A stretch of DNA of 64,000 bases, from contig OY856186.1 of NCBI GenBank assembly GCA_963693315.1, positions 87,252,647 through 87,316,646 of the forward strand, written 5' to 3'. How positions within the stretch are numbered: the stretch's first letter is position 1; each line of letters opens with the position of its first letter. The stretch comes from Diogma glabrata. Its lineage: Eukaryota > Arthropoda > Insecta > Diptera > Cylindrotomidae. The notes beneath the pieces are model-generated. The model searched no databases. It had not been told where the DNA came from and saw only the letters and a program-made list of their open reading frames with translations. Position numbers and translations under genes: made by a program. Below, piece by piece: positions 43,001-58,000 of this stretch.

Positions 43001-46000
43001 TAAATAGAGGTCTATGAAGTTTATTAGCGCATTTCTTTTTAGTAATTAGGAGCTTCATAATGTTCCCAAAATATGAACGGTATATTTTAGTTTCACCAGA
43101 AATGCATCAACATCACATTTTAATCTTAGATTTAAAAAAAACCCTTGTGTCGAATTCTGATTGTGATATTGATCACTAATGGTCTAAACTCTAACCATTG
43201 TCTTGAGTTTAGTGCAGGTTAATTAAATTAAAGAAAAATTAATTTAATGTTAGAAAATGCGTTAATCAAGCTGGCTCCGAATTGTACTCTTTGTGTATCG
43301 AACAGCAAATGGCCCTTTCCACACTTTTATGCAGTGCAACCTATCACTTCTTCGTTTCTTACCTCTCTGGCTATAAATTGCTTATGAACTAAATTAGGGT
43401 TTCCATATTCAAATTTCGTTTATTTATAGGCAAAGAGGTAAGAGCATTTTAGTAATAGTCCCAGGGCCCCGATTTCATTTGATGATTACCACATATTTTA
43501 TACTTCGTGAGGCGCCTGTCCTTGACGAGCCCGAAAACTTTTGTTCTGCGACTTTCCCAAAATCGGCCTCTTTTTCGTTCGGTAAGCTCCGAAAAATACC
43601 GATTGCCCCGGATCTTGTAAATTTATTTTTTTTTTTAACTATGGGGGTTGGAAATTTGATTTAGAACACGAGGGTAACCTTGTCCGACAAAAATGTGTCT
43701 GCTATTGTCTAGTCCGACAACCCAAACATACCAAAATGTCAGTTGTCGGACTCGACAATAGCAGGCACATTTTAGTTGGACAAGCTTACCCTCGTGTTCT
43801 AAAACATATTTCCATCCCTCACAGTTGAGGAAAATCGCAAAACAAAAGTTTTCGGGCTAAGGTTACTAATAAGTTTTTTTTGGGTTTTTTTTAACAAAGA
43901 AACAGGGCGTTAGTGTTTTGATTCTGTTGGAAGTGGATGTTTTGGTGCCGTACTTACATTTGCTTGTTTGTTGAAATATTGGACGTTTTCGAATTTCCAA
44001 ATAACAAAGACTCGAATACATTCGTTAATTCGAATTCGTATTTACCAAGGATTTCAGATTAGAATTTGATTTGCATTTTTCTTTTACACATCTTCCTACG
44101 CTTTATTTAGCGTATGGTTTTTTTTTGTGTCACATTAAAAATAAAAATAAAACTTAAAATATGTAGATTTTTCTATGAAATCTACCTAAAACAAAACATG
44201 AATACACATTAAATGAGTTTACAATCGATTTGATTGCGCGTCTTTTAGTTAAAAAGTAATAAGTAAAATATTTGAACATTGGGCAGTACATCCGAACATT
44301 AGATGTTTACATCGAGTGAGTCCATCCATGCTACTACATCGGAAGTTACCAAATGGATGTCTGAGATGTCGCCATTGTATCGTCGAATTGGACACACAGT
44401 TGCAATGTGTTTTATTGTTTGCTGTGGAGCTACGCAATCACATTGAGGGGACTCTGAGATGCCCCACTTGTAAAAAGAATCAGCACAACGTCCATGATTC
44501 GTTCTTAGTCGGTTTAGTGTAGTCCGGGTATGACGTGGCAGATCAAAACCAGGTTGGGTAGAAGACGGGTTAGTAATAGAATAGGCAGGTGTATTGTAAT
44601 GATTCCAGGAGGTGTCCTAGGTATCCAAGATATTAAAATTAGTTGCCAGCAGGTTGCTGGTAGTTTTGTGGGGAGGCTTTCTTGACTTCAATCGACAACG
44701 AGTGTGGTCACCGTGATGTTGTTTGTTTTACCTTTTTATGTTCACGCTGCCGTGAGATCGATGATTACTGCGCCTGTTTTTAATTGTTTTTGATACCCAG
44801 CTTCGATATAGGATGTTAAAGCGAGCAACTGAACAACTAGTGCAACTGCGATTGGTACGGAAACCAGCTTGTTCGACTGCGATCTGGTCATTCAAGATGG
44901 GATCAAGATCAAGATCACGAGTTCGCATACTTCGATGGAGATGAGCAATTGCGCTTCATTTCTTCTAATTTACGTGTAATGGTTCTCTTATGAAGGCGAT
45001 TAATACACTGAAAAAAATATGTCCTATTTCCAATCGAAATACAGTTATCTCAACCTCACCGTGCAGTTATCTCAACCTCATATGGCGAATCAAACTACGA
45101 AATTGCTTCATCAACTCTACAATTATAAACCGATGAAGTTGAGACAATCACACGAAATATTTATGTGAAAATAAAATATAGTTCAAATACTTAAACTTTA
45201 AAATGAAAAATTCATGTGATATAAGGCCAAAAAAAATTTTTTTGCAGGGAAATAGTTATTAACTTTATTCAACTACTGTTATATTGGATATAACACATTA
45301 TATTTTAAATAAACCTCATTCTGTTGTTAGAAAAATGTTATCGTGTAGTTGTCCCAATCACGGTGAAATTGTTTGCAAATAATTTTTCTTTGCATGCATA
45401 ATAAACTGCCAACTTTGAGATGAGGTTGTCATTACTTCAATTTTGTTTTCACTGTAGAAGAACGAGACATGTTTACGCTATGATTTGCAATGTCCTCTGG
45501 ATTTATTTCATTGTTAGCACTAGTAATTGAGTTTGAGCCACCCAGCAACCCTGAAAGAGACTCCAAGCTTTCCTGCTTGAATGGGAAAAATCAATGTTTT
45601 CAGCAGCGTGAATCCACTTTTGCTTCCTCGCGGCGTCAATGAGTATATTAGGTCATCAGCCACGTCTGCCTCACCATTACTAAGGTACTCCTCATATAAT
45701 ATATCGCTCTCTACTCCAGCCAGGAATGTATTCTTCACGAAAGCCTCTTGGGATGCATTTCTTAGCAGTTGAGATGATGGCTCTAACGAACCTATCGTAA
45801 TTTTTAGGAATGGGTTGGATCCAGCGGATCACTGCATCCAACTCCGAACTATATTTAGCCCAGTCAGCTTTGTTAAAATTCCATCTAGGTTGAGGAGTAA
45901 ACGAGCGTGAAAAACCTTGGAAAACAGCCCTAGATATTGGAATAGGGTTAAAAGGGTTAAAAAGAGAGGTCGAGATTGTAATCACTTCGCCATCTAGCAG

Positions 46001-49000
46001 ATCTAAAGGTTTTCAAGTCTTTCGCATCATATACCAGGAACATGTTGTTACCATCGCCCAGTCAGTCAGTTGTAAGCCATTGGGATTATTATTTGTGTAG
46101 GACCACTGAGTGTGATGACTATTGAAGTCACCAGCATATATTGCTGGGTGGTGAAATAATGGTAGAGTAGCAGCTGGTCATTTGGTCGCTTGTATACGTT
46201 TACAATCTTCGTGTCCGATACATCAACAACAATAAGATGTATATCGTTGTCCGTCTGTGTAAGTACATGGGTGCAGTTCATGATTTGTGACTTAACATAC
46301 GTTGGAGATCCATATGCTTGATGGTAAATAGCACTAATTAATTTGTAACCAACAATGTTTCCTCTAGAGGTAAGTTGCGCTTCATCTGCTGCATGCGCTT
46401 CATCTGCTGCATGCGTTTCTTGCAGAATTACAACGACGATGTCGAAATCTTTTATAATACTCTTTGTAAGTGTTCAGCTTTTGACTTGCTAATGCCTTCA
46501 ATGTTCAATTGCAAAATACGGACTGAGGGTCCAATATTTTTTGTCTTATGGTGCTGAAAAGTACCGTTGTTATTGTGACTTTGGTGCATGTTTATTTGTT
46601 TGTATCACAGCGAAGAGTTCGAAATGAAATACTTGGCCACCAAATTTGAATAGTCTTTTTGCATAATCCAAGTTGTAGCGCGAGGAGCTTGTCTATTCAC
46701 ACACCCCACTTCCTACGCTAATTTTATTCTATAAGAATAAAACAAAGTATTTATCTGGCTGGCTGTGTACGCTCTCCAGATAAATCTCCTGCAGGTAGGA
46801 CCCGGAAATTTTGTCAAAGTCATTGACAGCTCAGCTCCTAAATCACTTTGGAGCTCAAATTTTAAAAAGTTTATTTTTTTAATGAAGATCAAAATTAATA
46901 AGTTTTATATTAACCATTATCATTTTTACAATAATGTAATTCTATATTATAACACATCATTTGGTTGTTGTAAAGTTAGAAAATTAACTAATCTCAACAA
47001 ATTCATTATAATCACTATTATCACAAAAGAGATCAATAAATAAATAAATAAATAAATAAATTATTTTTTTAATTGATATTTCAAGCAGTATATCCACTCA
47101 GTTTTTTTAAAATAAAATATGTTGGCATTACATTATGTGTCACACCAACACATAGAACTTTTTCAGACCTAGGACCTACAACAACATGCGTTCTTAGCTG
47201 TTGATGTACGTATGTTTCGTTTGTTGTTTTTGTATGTTTTATTTAAAGAATGGATAGCTAAACAACAAATTTCTATTACATAATAATGAATAACATGAGA
47301 CAATATTGGAGGAAATGAAAATGGACTACGCGAGGCTGTCACATCTGTAGATCAAAAAGTCAAAAAAATTTATAAGTGAATATTGTTACGAGTACAGAAA
47401 AATCTAAACGATTACAGAAAGATCTAGACGATTACGGTCACTTCCAGGAAAATAAAATCAACGAAACACAACAGAAAGTGAATGAAATGAAATATTGTTG
47501 TTGTTGCCTTCTTCTTAGAAATAGGGTCAACATAAACGATTTTATGAATCAAATCAACATAACGTAAAATAATCGAATATTCTAATATTTTCTCAAGGTT
47601 TCTGGAAAGTGATGTCGAATTATCTAGAAGTATTGCAGAAGGTATATAAGAAAATTACCTCTTGTAGTTTTGAATTAGTTTTATTTTAAACCTGCGATTG
47701 TGAAGTTAAAATTATAAAAGTGATCTTTAAATTAGTTTTTGTGTAAAGTTATAAGTTTAATAAAGTTATAAGTGTTATAGAGCAGAAATATTTTGTGTAT
47801 TATTTTGAACGTGGTGTACTGGAAATTTCTACAATAAACCGTTGGAGTTTCTGAAGCTGTTGAGAGAATATGCTAGTTAAGAATATTGTTTGCTGTATTG
47901 TTTTCCTGTTGTTGTGAAACAATTAAGGTGTTGAATACTTATTAAAACCTGGTGTTTGTGCTTACTAATCAGTGATCGAACTCAGGAAGAGATTGGGAAT
48001 TAAGTTTATCGAATTGAGAGTAAGGCCAATTCGAAGTAAGGTTGGAAAAACGTAACAATATGAATATGAACCCATTTTTTTGTTTAGAAATTGCATAGGT
48101 AGATTTTCTAAAAAAAATTTCCAAGCAAATTTAATCTAGTGTGTGAATTTAATCTTGGAAAAACATTTTCTTTTAAACAAATTTATTTTTCAATTTTTAG
48201 TTCATTTTAATGGTATGTTAACTAAAATTAAATTGATTTATATTTTCATTTTATTGTTTTTTGTCATTGAATATTCAATAATTCGATCTATAATAAAAAT
48301 GTTTATGTTGCTATTTTCCACTAATTCACTTTTAATTCCTGCTATCATTTTGTTCTTACTCTAATCAACTAGTATAATACATAGAAAATTTATATTTTCA
48401 TATTAATCATTTATAAAGAAATAAAATATTTATAGCAACAAGTAAATGGAAATAATTTTGATAAACAGGGTTTACAACCAAACAATGCCATCATATAATC
48501 AGTGCTATATTTTGGGTTTCAGGAACGCTCTTTATGATATTTCACCTTAACTGATGATGCTACGGGAACTGATTTTTCAGAACAAATCGATCAAATCAAC
48601 TTCAACTTTACCGTGCACACTACCACAAAAATCAGTGAGCGAATATAAAGGCTAAAGAAAAAGCTTGTGACAGACCTTTCAACAGTTGTCTAATAACTTT
48701 ACCTATAGTAGAAAACAGAGTTAAGCAATAATTGTTATGAAGCCCCACAAAGCTATAATGGTATAAAAATGTGGAAAGAGATAAAATATAACAATTTATC
48801 AAATTTTATGTGTCAGTTATACCATTTTATTATAAAGCTTAAGCTTAAAGCCTAAAAGCATTGGCTGAGCTATACCACTGCTTAAAACAAGAAAGTCGAT
48901 ACAAGTAACATTATAGGCATAGGCATCCATCCATCCATCCTTCCTACCCAAACTAGTCAATTGGAACAAACTAGGAACACAGTAGTACCGTTGCCATCCA

Positions 49001-52000
49001 CGCTATAACAGCTGTGATAAAAAATCTTGAGCCACCGCAGTTTTGGTTTTTATTCACAAAAATTTTTCACACGGCACAAAATGCAATATTTTTAATGACA
49101 ACGGGATGTCAGAAATGCATAACGCAACATATAAGGTACAATTTAAAGAGTTACAAGGACAACTACTTAACGACCACACGCTATCGGAGGACTCACTGAA
49201 AAGGTTTTTACTCACATCAATAATAACCAATTATGCCCAATTAGGATAGAAATGTGTCGTTATTCATATGCATAAAAGTGGCAGTTGTCCAGTTGCGTGA
49301 TAACCGAGAAGTATTAGGTAGTAGGAACTTTATGAACAAATCCCAAACAGGACCTTATCTTCTTCACGGAAAAGTGGAAGTTGGTTGGTTGTTGTTATAC
49401 TGACAGTTAAAGTACGACTTGTCTGGATCCGTTTACAAGTGCTCTTACATGCATATGTAATTGTTTAAGATTCGAAACCAACCAGATCTTAGCTACGCTA
49501 GAATAAATCTGTTTAGCCGTGGTAGTCGAATATCTTCCAAACAGATTTATATTAGATTTTCCGACACTTTATTTGGTACGAAATTATTTATTGGTTCTTC
49601 AGCAGCTTATGTTTTTTAAAACTATCGAGGAATGCCTAACCTGTGAAATGATTTATAAATTTTTTTTGGAGTGTTTCTCATGTTTCTGAATTTCAAAACC
49701 CTAGATTAGATTAATTATTAAGTGACTAGAAAAATTGTTTTAAAAGGGTTACTAAATCCAATAGCCAAAGGAGATAATCCACTTCAAGTTTTATATATAG
49801 AGTTTATAGACCATTTGGGTCCAATGCCTACATCGCATTGGTCTACATTGCGAAATTATAATTATATTTTAACGATTGTTGATGGATTTACCAAAATCGT
49901 TTGGCTATTTCCAAAAAGAACTACATCATGTCAAGAAAGAAACTACTGGAAAGTTAAAAATAGTTCAATCTTCTTTTGGAAACCCAGAAACGTTGATAAG
50001 TGACAGAGGTGCAGCTTTTGTTGCTAATGAGTTTAAAGCGTTCTATATGGTTGAAAATATTAGACATCAAATAATAACCACGGGCGTGCCTCGTACCAAT
50101 GGGCAAGCTGAACGAATTCACGAGATTGTTATATCAATACTTATATGCCGATTATATGAAGCCGTGGAGTGAATTTTCTGAAACGGTGTGTTCAGGGGCC
50201 AAATACGAGCAGGATGTTCGAGATGTGGAATTTGAATTACGCAAGAAGTAAAACATTATATTTTTAATTGTTAATTTTGAATAAATAAAAGTTTGAGTTC
50301 ATTTTATAAAATTTAAGTGTTTTTTATTTATTATTTCACAAATATTCCCATATGCATATGTAAGTATTGACTGCTAAAAGAAACTATTAGAAGCTTATGA
50401 TGAAACTTTACGACGGTACAATAATTCGCTCAAGATTTGAGTATAAATTAATATTTTTAACAGATTCAATAATGAAGGATAGAGAGTTTTCCTAACATTT
50501 ATTATGATAGAGGAGGAGTGTTGTAGTTTTAAATTGTTCTCCGTTGAGATTTTAAGAATCTTTAACTACAACTTATAGAGCAGTAACATGGTGTGCAAGA
50601 GCAGGGCTTAAAACTAATCAGAAGATTGTTTCTAAAGTGATAATGAAATAGCTGCTTGGAATGGTTTCACTCGATTTGAAAGATAGTGTAAGAGAATAGG
50701 AAGTCCTTATATGTATCAGCTAGAGAGGAATAGGTAAACAAAAGCAGATCTAGATAGTTTTAAAGAAAATCTCTGGTTGGAGCAAGAACGTGTTGATTAG
50801 CGACTTGGACACCGTATCATTTGGAGAATGATGTTTTTATCGACTGGTTTTTAAGTCGCCTATTTCATCTTGAACAAGATTAAACAGTCTGGACGGTTTC
50901 ACAACCATATACAATACATTTGGATGGTCTATAATTAAAACGTACTATGTTGCGACGCAAGAATGTGACAAATTCTTGTTTTATATACAATTTGATGCAC
51001 GAATAAGATTTAGCTATTGCCAAGTCTGGCTGAAAAACGGAAACCATAACCAAAACCTTGTACTCGCAGTGTAAAATGTTAAATCGAAAAAACTCACAAT
51101 AAAAACCAAAATTAGGTGCAATTCAAAATTTATCGATTTGTTTTAAAAAAAATTAAAGTATTTGAAAAATTGTTTAGACAATTAACCTAAAGTTAAGTTT
51201 TTAAATGTTACGTTAGGGAAGCAACATTTATAATTAAAAAAACATAGTTTCAAAATAGATTGATATCAATAATTCAAAACACACCACAAAAAAAGCAAGG
51301 TGTAGTTAAGTATGTACTTTATAAAAGAAAAAAAAATTCAAGCAAAATAATAAAAGAAAATTCGAAAGATTTCGAAAAAAAGTTAAATAAACTTCTAGTC
51401 ACTAATACATGCATATAAAACATTGCAATACTGAGGCTTAAAAGCAATTATAATTGTTGATAACATTTTCATAAATATTATCTGGACAATTGTACTTTCG
51501 TACCTGTCCGTATCGTATGGACTGATTTTATATGGAGATGTTTCATCTAAACCGCGTTCCAAAGATGGTGCTAAGATTCTTATCTCAGGCACTATACTAG
51601 TACTGCGCCTGCGCATAAAAGCATTCTATTTAATTGTTTCTAAATAACTTTAAAATAGTTTTTATTTATAAAGTGAGAATGTCAGACACCATAATACCAT
51701 CAATCAATTAAATTACAAAACAATTTCAAATTTAGCTTACCCTTTTGGGTGTTGTTGAAAACGGGATGGTGCTGTCATTTGAGCTTGAAATCTATAGAAA
51801 AGAGTAAAGAAAAGCTATTAGCATTAAAATAATATTTTTAAAAAATGTGTCAATTAAACAAAACTATTTACAATTGTATGTTACAATAAAACATCACAAA
51901 ATAAAAATAATGAAAATATTACCCAGTTTCCGTTTGATCTCTAGGTGACACTTCTCCTGTTGGGATATTCGAAGAAGCTAATGAACCTTTTTGCGGTGAA

Positions 52001-55000
52001 TCAACTACATCTACAGATACGGAACCTGAACTGATTGTAGAACCTTCACTTATCTCCGTTGGTTTGTCAATTTGTTCGCTATTATTTTAATTTAAAAAAA
52101 TAAGCAACACCAAAAACAAATTTTTTGCAAAATTAAAAAATTAACTAAATCTAATCATCTCTAATACTAAATAATTTCTCTATCAACATTCCTAAAATAA
52201 CTCCTAGTTATAGTTATATAGTTAAAAATAAACATTTAACATTGATAACTTTTTAAAATAAAAAGAAAATCTACCTGCTTGGAGTCTGTCCCCATATCAG
52301 TGCGGAACTTATTTTTAATCCCATTCCAAAGCCTTCAGTCGATTTTAAAGCTTTTTTTTCTTGCGAAAGTACTTTTATCACATAACGATAATTTTTTGAT
52401 GCTTTATTTAATCGAACGGTTAACGACATAAAGATACTTTCGATAAAGCTCCATATAAACATAAGACTTTTTAATCGACTTGGTTCTTGTAAATAAAATA
52501 AAAAGAAATTAATAAGAAATAACGTAAAATTAAGCAATAAATTAATTACTTTCTTCCTCAAGTAATACATCTTCTCCTCGCTCTTCGGGAATTGATTTTA
52601 TATCATCTATTTGAGTTTGATCTCGTTTGCTTGATTCATATGAACCACGGCTAGTTGATGGACGTTGTGTAACATCTGCAAGAAAACAAAAAACTCGTAT
52701 TTATTTAGATTTACTCAAAAGAATAATGGGACATGTTAATTACCTTCTGATTCTAATACTGATTGTGATAGTTTCTAGATAAATATATAAAATAAATTAG
52801 TTTTCTAGAGTAAAATTATTTAGAGAAAACATTTTATCCATATTCGGATCGACATTTACATCTAACTATCTTTAATTATCTACATAAATATATTGATATA
52901 TTTTACAAAGCTGCATTATGTTCGGTTTGGAACCGAACTCTCTTTTACTAAATTTTGTTGGCTGGTTTCGTGTGCACGAGTAATTATAAGTAACCTTATG
53001 TATTCAGAACATCAATTTATCATCATTCAAACAAGGCACGTAGTGTATGCACGTTCACTCATCCAAATGGAAATAAATTTAAGTCGTAAGATTTTACCGC
53101 GACACATTAAGTTTATCTGCGTCTACCATCACGTTCTCAGAGGACAAATCATATAAGTTTATTAATTTTAAAACCGACAACATAACATCATTAACAATCA
53201 TCAAATTATGCGTTACGGGAGTATTTCACGAAAGACATAGTTATGCTAGAGAAATCCACCGAACTACGAAACAAAGTTTCATCAAACCTCTTAAAGCAAT
53301 ATACGACATATCTGGTGCTAACTGCCCTCCACCACCATAATACGAAGAATTACGTGCCATAAGATGGAGTTACTAATGGGATTAATAATCAAGAAAACGG
53401 TATACTACTGTAGCACCACATCTACTTGTTAATGTTCATATGTTTTTGATATCACCAGATAAAATCTCAATAAATTTTTTAATTAAAATAGGTGTATAAT
53501 GTTTACTCTGCACTAGTTGGGATATGTCGTAAATCGATAATTTTTTTTTTTAATAAATGTTTTGTGTAGTAGGAATTACAATGTGTCACAACATATAAAA
53601 ACCATTTAAGACCGAGGTCCCACAACAACATGCGTTCCAAGGTGTTGATGGACGCAAATCTGTTTTTTTTATAGAAATGATAGCTAAACAATAAATCCTA
53701 TCACATATAAAATATGACATAGGCCTATATTTCATGATAAGATAGAAAAATAAAAATAACATAAACGGTAAAAAGCAAATTTGTATTCAAAATTTGCAGG
53801 AACGAAACTAAAATGTGGTTATCACTAATCCAGCAAGTGGCATATTCCTTGATCATCCGATGCACTTCCTCCCTCAATGTTAAAGCCCATACATAGTTAT
53901 ATGAAGGCTCGGTTCTTAGAATAAGCAATAACGTTGCATCATCAAGGAACACTCCATAGCTATAAGATTGAGGGTGCTACCGTTGACTGAATAGAGTTCA
54001 TCCGCCAACACCCCTAAAATATCACCTTGGGTATTGGTATCTCACAGCTATTACCAGTGGTATGTGATACGTTAACTCGTATGTCAACAGCAGGGACTGG
54101 GGTACGTACCTGGGCTACGTGTCACACCCGTAGATCAAAAATAAAAAAAAATGTACAAATAAAAAAAATGTTAACTTTTTGTTGACAAAAATGTCAAGGC
54201 ACTAAAATTGAAACCACAGAATTGTGATATTAAATTAATCGCCCATCTCGTCGCTGGCCTGAAAAACATAAAACAAAATATCTAAAGAACAGCTTCTTTG
54301 GATAGTGTTAAATCGTTTGCAAAATCAAAATCCAAAAACCCTTCAATCTCTCTTCAAAAGATCAGAGAATTTTGAGTCGTAAAAGTACGAGAGCACCAGA
54401 CTTCTGGAAAACTCATCACCGCCGCCTAAGATTACTTAACGGTTGACAGAAAGAGGAAGAGGAAAACCAGACAAGTAAAAGCCAACTCCTTTGCTTGCCA
54501 CTTTGCATATACGTTATTACATACGTTCAAAATATTTTATTATCAAGACTTTTTATTTTGGGTTGATATTTAGATCTGACTGGTCCATTTTTTATTTTAT
54601 TTATAAAAATACCAAAAATACCAAAATCTAAATAAAATCAAAAAATAAACTATTTTCAACTCCACAACTTTTTCGAGGTAGAGTAGATCAAAGCATATTT
54701 GAGTAAATTTGATCTTCAATGGAACGCGCCTATTATAAGCTATTAACAAAGTTGTAACTACTAGTGGACTCAATATAACTAGTAGCATAGGTAGGGTTAG
54801 AGTGACCGTCATCATAACGCAAGGTCACTATGCTCGAGCGATTGGATAATCGACGTCACGAGACTTTCATTGTTATAATTGTTTTTTTTAGGGTAGCCGT
54901 AAGTATAAAAAGCTAGTTGGTTGAATCAGCGACTAAACGGTCATTCAACTCCACGATAACGGAAGATGATGAATTAATTTCTTTCCATTTCACTGTCGAA

Positions 55001-58000
55001 GGGTACGGAAAAAATTTTTAGAATTTGATTTTTGTATGAAAAATTATTGGTTTATTGAGTTGTTATAAACGTATTTTTGTTATTCTGGATTGCATTGTCC
55101 ATCATTTTGTTATCCCTTTTTTCTTTTGTTGGTCTTTGGTTATTGTTTTTAAAAGTTGATTGGAAACTGAATTTCACGTGTATCTGCTAACCCGAATTAA
55201 ATTTGGTTCCACGTTACCATTGTTATTCCAATTCAAAAACTCTACTATTTCAAGAGGTTCACCATTAATCTCCACCAATTACTACTTTATCCCCTTTTGT
55301 TGAACAAATTGGTATCGAATTTTTCTTATATGAAGACTTGGTAATGATAGTTGTGCCAGGCTAGTTTAACGAGAACATCAGACTGGTTTGGGCTCCATCT
55401 CCTGTCTAACATCTTATCTTCCTTAAGTTCTCAGGACAAAGGAAAGTTATAAAATAAAGAAAACAATTTCTTTAAGTTTAAGTTTTATTTTGTCCTTTAA
55501 CGTTAAGCTATATGATCTTTTTGCGTTAAGTAAATATGGCAATGGGAGATATGGTATGACTGTTCATCGCTCTCGAGTACCTGAGTGGTATCCAAGGCAC
55601 GCGTTTTGGTTTTTATTTGTGTAAGTGGATATCGAAAAATGTGCACGACCAACTAATGGACATTTGCGATCCACCAGACCATATTATTACACAATAATAT
55701 CAACATTTTACTGGTATGCACTTCTAAAGCAGAACACATACTTTACTTGAAAAAATTATTCCAAGAACTAACTGAATTTGAGGTTCAAATTAAAAATTTA
55801 AGGTGAGTTTTTGCAGCACAATCATAAGAATTCCTTAGTCAAAAGATTACTTCGGATGAGATTCTTCGATAATAGGAGAGAATTTTAGCAATTACGAAAT
55901 TTCCAGTACTAACATCAAATAAACACAAACAGCAATTTATCGGGATGGTCAATTACTTTAATCTTTTCATACTGTAGAATTGTTAGCTTCAACCCACTTT
56001 TATTGGACTCGGTTACGTAAAAAACAAAAAACTACAAGAATTTTACTTGATATAATGAATACTTTTTACTATTGTGTGACTGTTTCCAGTACAGTCCCGT
56101 TAATGATTGTTTACGAACAATGTAACAATGGTGTAATGGTATAAACCGAAAAAATACCCAAGCTTGTAGGTTTTATTAACCTATTAAGTTGTAAGGTAAG
56201 GTTACCTGGGCATAGTATTCGTAGAGATAAGCCACACGTAGAAATGGGTTTACAATTAAATAAAAACTCGAATAAGGTACCACTTTTTGAGTTGAGGATA
56301 GTAAGCGATGCTTGATGAATCATTAATAAAAAGCTCACCATCAAATAATGCAACACATATGGGAGTTGACCGTCGAAAACTAACTCGCATATCATCTGTC
56401 GATAATTTTACCTATAGGACAAGAGAATCAATCAGTTTTTGTTGAACACAGCTCAGCAAATGGTGACGATTATTCTGACGAAAAAATTTTTGATTAAATT
56501 CATTCGCTATAAAGTTACCAAAGCTGTTTTTTGCATAAAGCAAACATTTACAAACGATGGTTGCAATAAAATAAAAAAAAGTGTGAAAAACATATCTAAG
56601 TTAATTTCAAACTGCTTAGTTACTGAAACTTTATTGATGAGAAACTTCCATAAAAACATGTGCAAATTATTTTGATTTTTTTTTTTTTTTAAAGGCGTTC
56701 ATGCTCCATGTAGGAGCGTTGCCAGGTTAATCAGCTTTGAATATTCACCACGGTCATTCGCAACAGCGACATAATTACCATGGCAGCCGATTTTTTTAAG
56801 GTCGTTTATTACGTCAGTCTCCCATTGTAGTCGTGGTCTACCTCGCGGTCTACCACTCCCTGGGGTACTAACGTACATTTTTCTAATCATTCCAGACTGT
56901 GAATCGGCTCGTAGAACATGCCCAAACCAAGCAATCCTATTAGAACGGATACAACCTATTATATCAGGACCCTCAAGAAGGTCTCTGATCTCAAAGTTAT
57001 ACCGGGTTCTATACTCCCCATCGTCTGTCTTAAGTGGACCAAATATGTAGCGTAGGATCTTACGCTCAAATACAGATAAATGCGATTCGTCATTTTGTGT
57101 AAGGGTCCACGTTTGTGACCCATACATCACAACCGGTCTAATCAATGTCTTGTATAACTTGAGCTTGGTGTTAGTTGATACATACGGTGATCCAAGGAGA
57201 GGTTTAATTGAGTAGAAAGTTCGATTACCTGCAGCGATTCGAGCTTTAATATCTGTAAGTATGCTGTTGTTTGAGTCAAGCATTGATCCCAAATATTTAA
57301 AAGATTCAACTCCCTCAATTCGTCCATCGCCGCACATCAAATCTTTCTTCTCAGCCTCTCTTGAAACATTCATATGTTTGGTTTTATTGTAGTTAATTTG
57401 CAGACCAATTTTCCTAGCACCACTCTCAAGCGACTTGAAAGTCTCACTCATAACAGCTTCACTTCGGCCGAGGATGACAACATCATCAGCGTAAGCAATC
57501 ATCTGTACTGAGTTTATTGACAAGATATTGTTATTAGTCGGTAGTTTCTTTTGACGGCACACATATTCCAAGGCTAGATTAAAAAGTATAGGAGAGATAG
57601 CATCACCTTGTCTTAAACCGGAGTCGACTTTAAAAAACTTTGATATTTCGTTCTCTACTCGTACACAGCATTGAGAGTTCTGTACTGTCATTTTGCATAG
57701 TGATACCAGTTTACCAGGAATTCCCATCGACACCAGAGCAGACCATAGAGTCTCTCGTTCGAGAGAGTCGTAGGCCTGCCTGAAATCAATGAAAAGTTGG
57801 TGCACAGGTATGTTGAACTCTCGACACTTTTCCAAAATCATCCTTATCGAGAAAAGTGCATCGGTGGTACCTCGGCCCCGCCGGAAGCCACACTGATATT
57901 CTCCAAACAGTTGTTCAGCAAAAGGATTGATTTTGGATAGCAAAATGTAGGAAAAGATCTTATATGCTGTGCAGAGGAGAGCGATTCCTCTGTAGTTTGC

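Noticed and set aside
56111..56395. Possible copia-type pol fragment on the minus strand
   Set aside because: The reading frame gave no conserved integrase or polymerase motif on closer inspection.
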